A DNA stretch of 6,906 bases from an uncultured Eubacteriales bacterium (GTDB taxonomy: Bacteria; Bacillota; Clostridia; Oscillospirales; UMGS1783). Shown here one piece after another: positions 6,210 to 6,906 of this stretch. Under the pieces are notes generated by a model, which was given only the letters and a program-made list of their open reading frames with translations, was not told the DNA's origin and made no database searches. The DNA is taken from NCBI GenBank assembly GCA_905209135.1, contig CAJLRT010000053.1, positions 1-6,906 of the forward strand. Direction: 5' to 3'. Position numbers and translations under genes: made by a program. Within the stretch, counting starts at the first letter, position 1; the number at the start of each line of letters is the position of its first letter.

Positions 6210-6241
6210 AAAAAAACATACCGCCAGGCCTGCGCTTGGCG
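6210..6241 (-). terminator. Hairpin plus seven-T run in the greA leader
   Basis: The minus strand can fold CGCCAAGC (6241-6234) with GCCTGGCG (6229-6222) around a GCAG loop, with one A-C mismatch. Five bases (GTATG) then precede a run of seven T (complement of 6210-6216). The gap between stem and T-run is larger than in a typical terminator. It could partly terminate transcription of the upstream gene or attenuate greA; both are inferences. Confidence 0.4.
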
Positions 6242-6283
6242 AATTCCAATTCATATTCACATCTCGTACATTTTGCTCTGTAC

Positions 6284-6312
6284 ATTATATTAAATGTTGC
6301 GCGCTTTGTCAA
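6284..6312 (-). promoter_or_regulatory. Perfect-consensus sigma-A promoter for greA-lysS
   Basis: The minus strand reads TTGACA (complement of 6307-6312), exactly 17 nt, then TATAAT (complement of 6284-6289). Both hexamers and the spacing match the housekeeping consensus. The -35 begins 4 nt after the stop codon of the upstream gene. The start would fall near 6277, giving a greA leader of about 160 nt. Such a strong promoter suits the abundant housekeeping products downstream. Confidence 0.88.
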
Positions 6313-6316
6313 GACC

Positions 6317-6906
6317 CTATCCGCTTTCCCCTCCGAACAGAGCTTCCGGCGCGGCGTATACCGGACGGCCGGCCTGCGTGAAGCCTGTGACCCGCAGAGT
6401 GAGCAGGCGCCGATTGCCCGTCGCCCGATAGAGCATGGAGGCAAAAATGCCGGACGGACAGCTTGCCGGCCGCCATTTCTCCAGCCAGTAGGGGAGCTGG
6501 ACGTCAAACCCGTCGGCATAGACGCCCGGGAGCCCGCAGCCGCGTTCGCCGACATATACAACCGTGTCCCGGCGCAGCGCGGCGCCGGACTGGCGCAGCC
6601 ATGCGTGCGCGCCGACGGAATAGACAAAGCAGGGCGACGGGAGACCGAGCTGCGGACCTGAGACAAGGGGGATTCCCTGCTCATAGTAGAAGTCCTCCGC
6701 AAGCGACGCTGCGGCCTGCGCGTCGTCCGCGCGCAAAAGGAGCTGCGCGCTGCGGCGGCTGAAGGCTGTGAGCAGAAGGTCTTCCCGGACTGCGGCCTGG
6801 TCGCTGTTGAGCAGTACGCTGATCCTGTCCGGCGGAAGCCGGAGCCGGTCCAGCAGCAGCAGGGCGGCCTCGTTTGCGCGCAAGCTGAAGTATTCCTCCG
6901 ACTCCT
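6317..6906 (-). CDS. Unrecognised protein, C-terminal part (runs in from the right edge)
   Basis: The frame is open to the window edge, so only the last 195 residues are seen and the true start lies outside; a TTG at 6883 is not needed. I do not recognise the family. The visible part is Ala/Leu/Arg-rich with a helix-rich beginning (EEYFSLRANEAALLLLDRLR) and then alternating strand-like and helix-like stretches: RISVLLNSD, AQLLLRAD, TVVYVGERGCGLPGVYADGF. A Trp/Pro segment follows (LPYWLEKWRPAS) and a final IFASMLYRATGNRRLLTLRV. No membrane span or known catalytic motif is apparent. High GC and regular codon use, the clean TAG stop at 6317 and the promoter just after it support a real gene. It probably belongs to a transcript separate from greA. 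Confidence 0.75.
   Translation of the reverse strand, partial: ESEEYFSLRANEAALLLLDRLRLPPDRISVLLNSDQAAVREDLLLTAFSRRSAQLLLRADDAQAAASLAEDFYYEQGIPLVSGPQLGLPSPCFVYSVGAHAWLRQSGAALRRDTVVYVGERGCGLPGVYADGFDVQLPYWLEKWRPASCPSGIFASMLYRATGNRRLLTLRVTGFTQAGRPVYAAPEALFGGESG

Noticed and set aside
1..6906. Mobile elements, CRISPR arrays, tRNA or rRNA genes.
   Set aside because: No transposase, repeat-spacer pattern, tRNA cloverleaf or conserved rRNA stretch was recognised on either strand by reading. Only the short CCTAAG repeat at the left edge was seen, which is too little for an element end.

Overview
All supported genes in this window lie on the minus strand, so transcription runs from the right end to the left. 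The gene set points to a Bacillota (Clostridia-type) bacterium with a GC-rich genome: a GreA-LysS gene pair, a class II (GlpX-type) fructose-1,6-bisphosphatase, strong AGGAGG-like ribosome binding sites and consensus sigma-A promoters. An Oscillospirales-like gut Clostridium would fit, but the lineage is inferred from gene style and not proven.

Layout in transcription order. (1) 6906-6317: the C-terminal 195 residues of an unrecognised protein that enters from outside the window. (2) A perfect TTGACA-17 nt-TATAAT promoter beside its stop codon, then a leader of about 160 nt with a hairpin and T-run, then greA (6115-5627). (3) A strong hairpin between greA and lysS. (4) lysS (5525-3570), which is unusually long (651 codons) because a tRNA-binding OB-fold domain is fused to its C terminus. 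(5) A GNRA-capped terminator just after lysS. (6) A region of about 400 nt without a protein gene that holds a promoter and, about 200 nt later, a terminator-like hairpin. The RNA between them has 6S RNA-like features. (7) An acyltransferase-3 family membrane protein (3059-1941) with lower GC than the genes around it. (8) A promoter and an unusually long GC-rich leader (about 245 nt) before a 245-residue single-pass membrane protein of unknown function (1593-856). (9) glpX (823-20), closely spaced after it; its C-terminal end is missing or scrambled at the left edge of the window.

Functional view. greA and lysS form a transcription/translation pair that recurs in Bacillota. The membrane protein and glpX probably form a two-gene transcript. 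The acyltransferase has no partner genes here and looks like an accessory insertion between housekeeping genes. The observations most worth following are the LysS-tRNA-binding-domain fusion with a sharp base-composition step inside the gene, and the candidate 6S-like RNA between lysS and the acyltransferase. No mobile element, CRISPR array, tRNA or rRNA was recognised.
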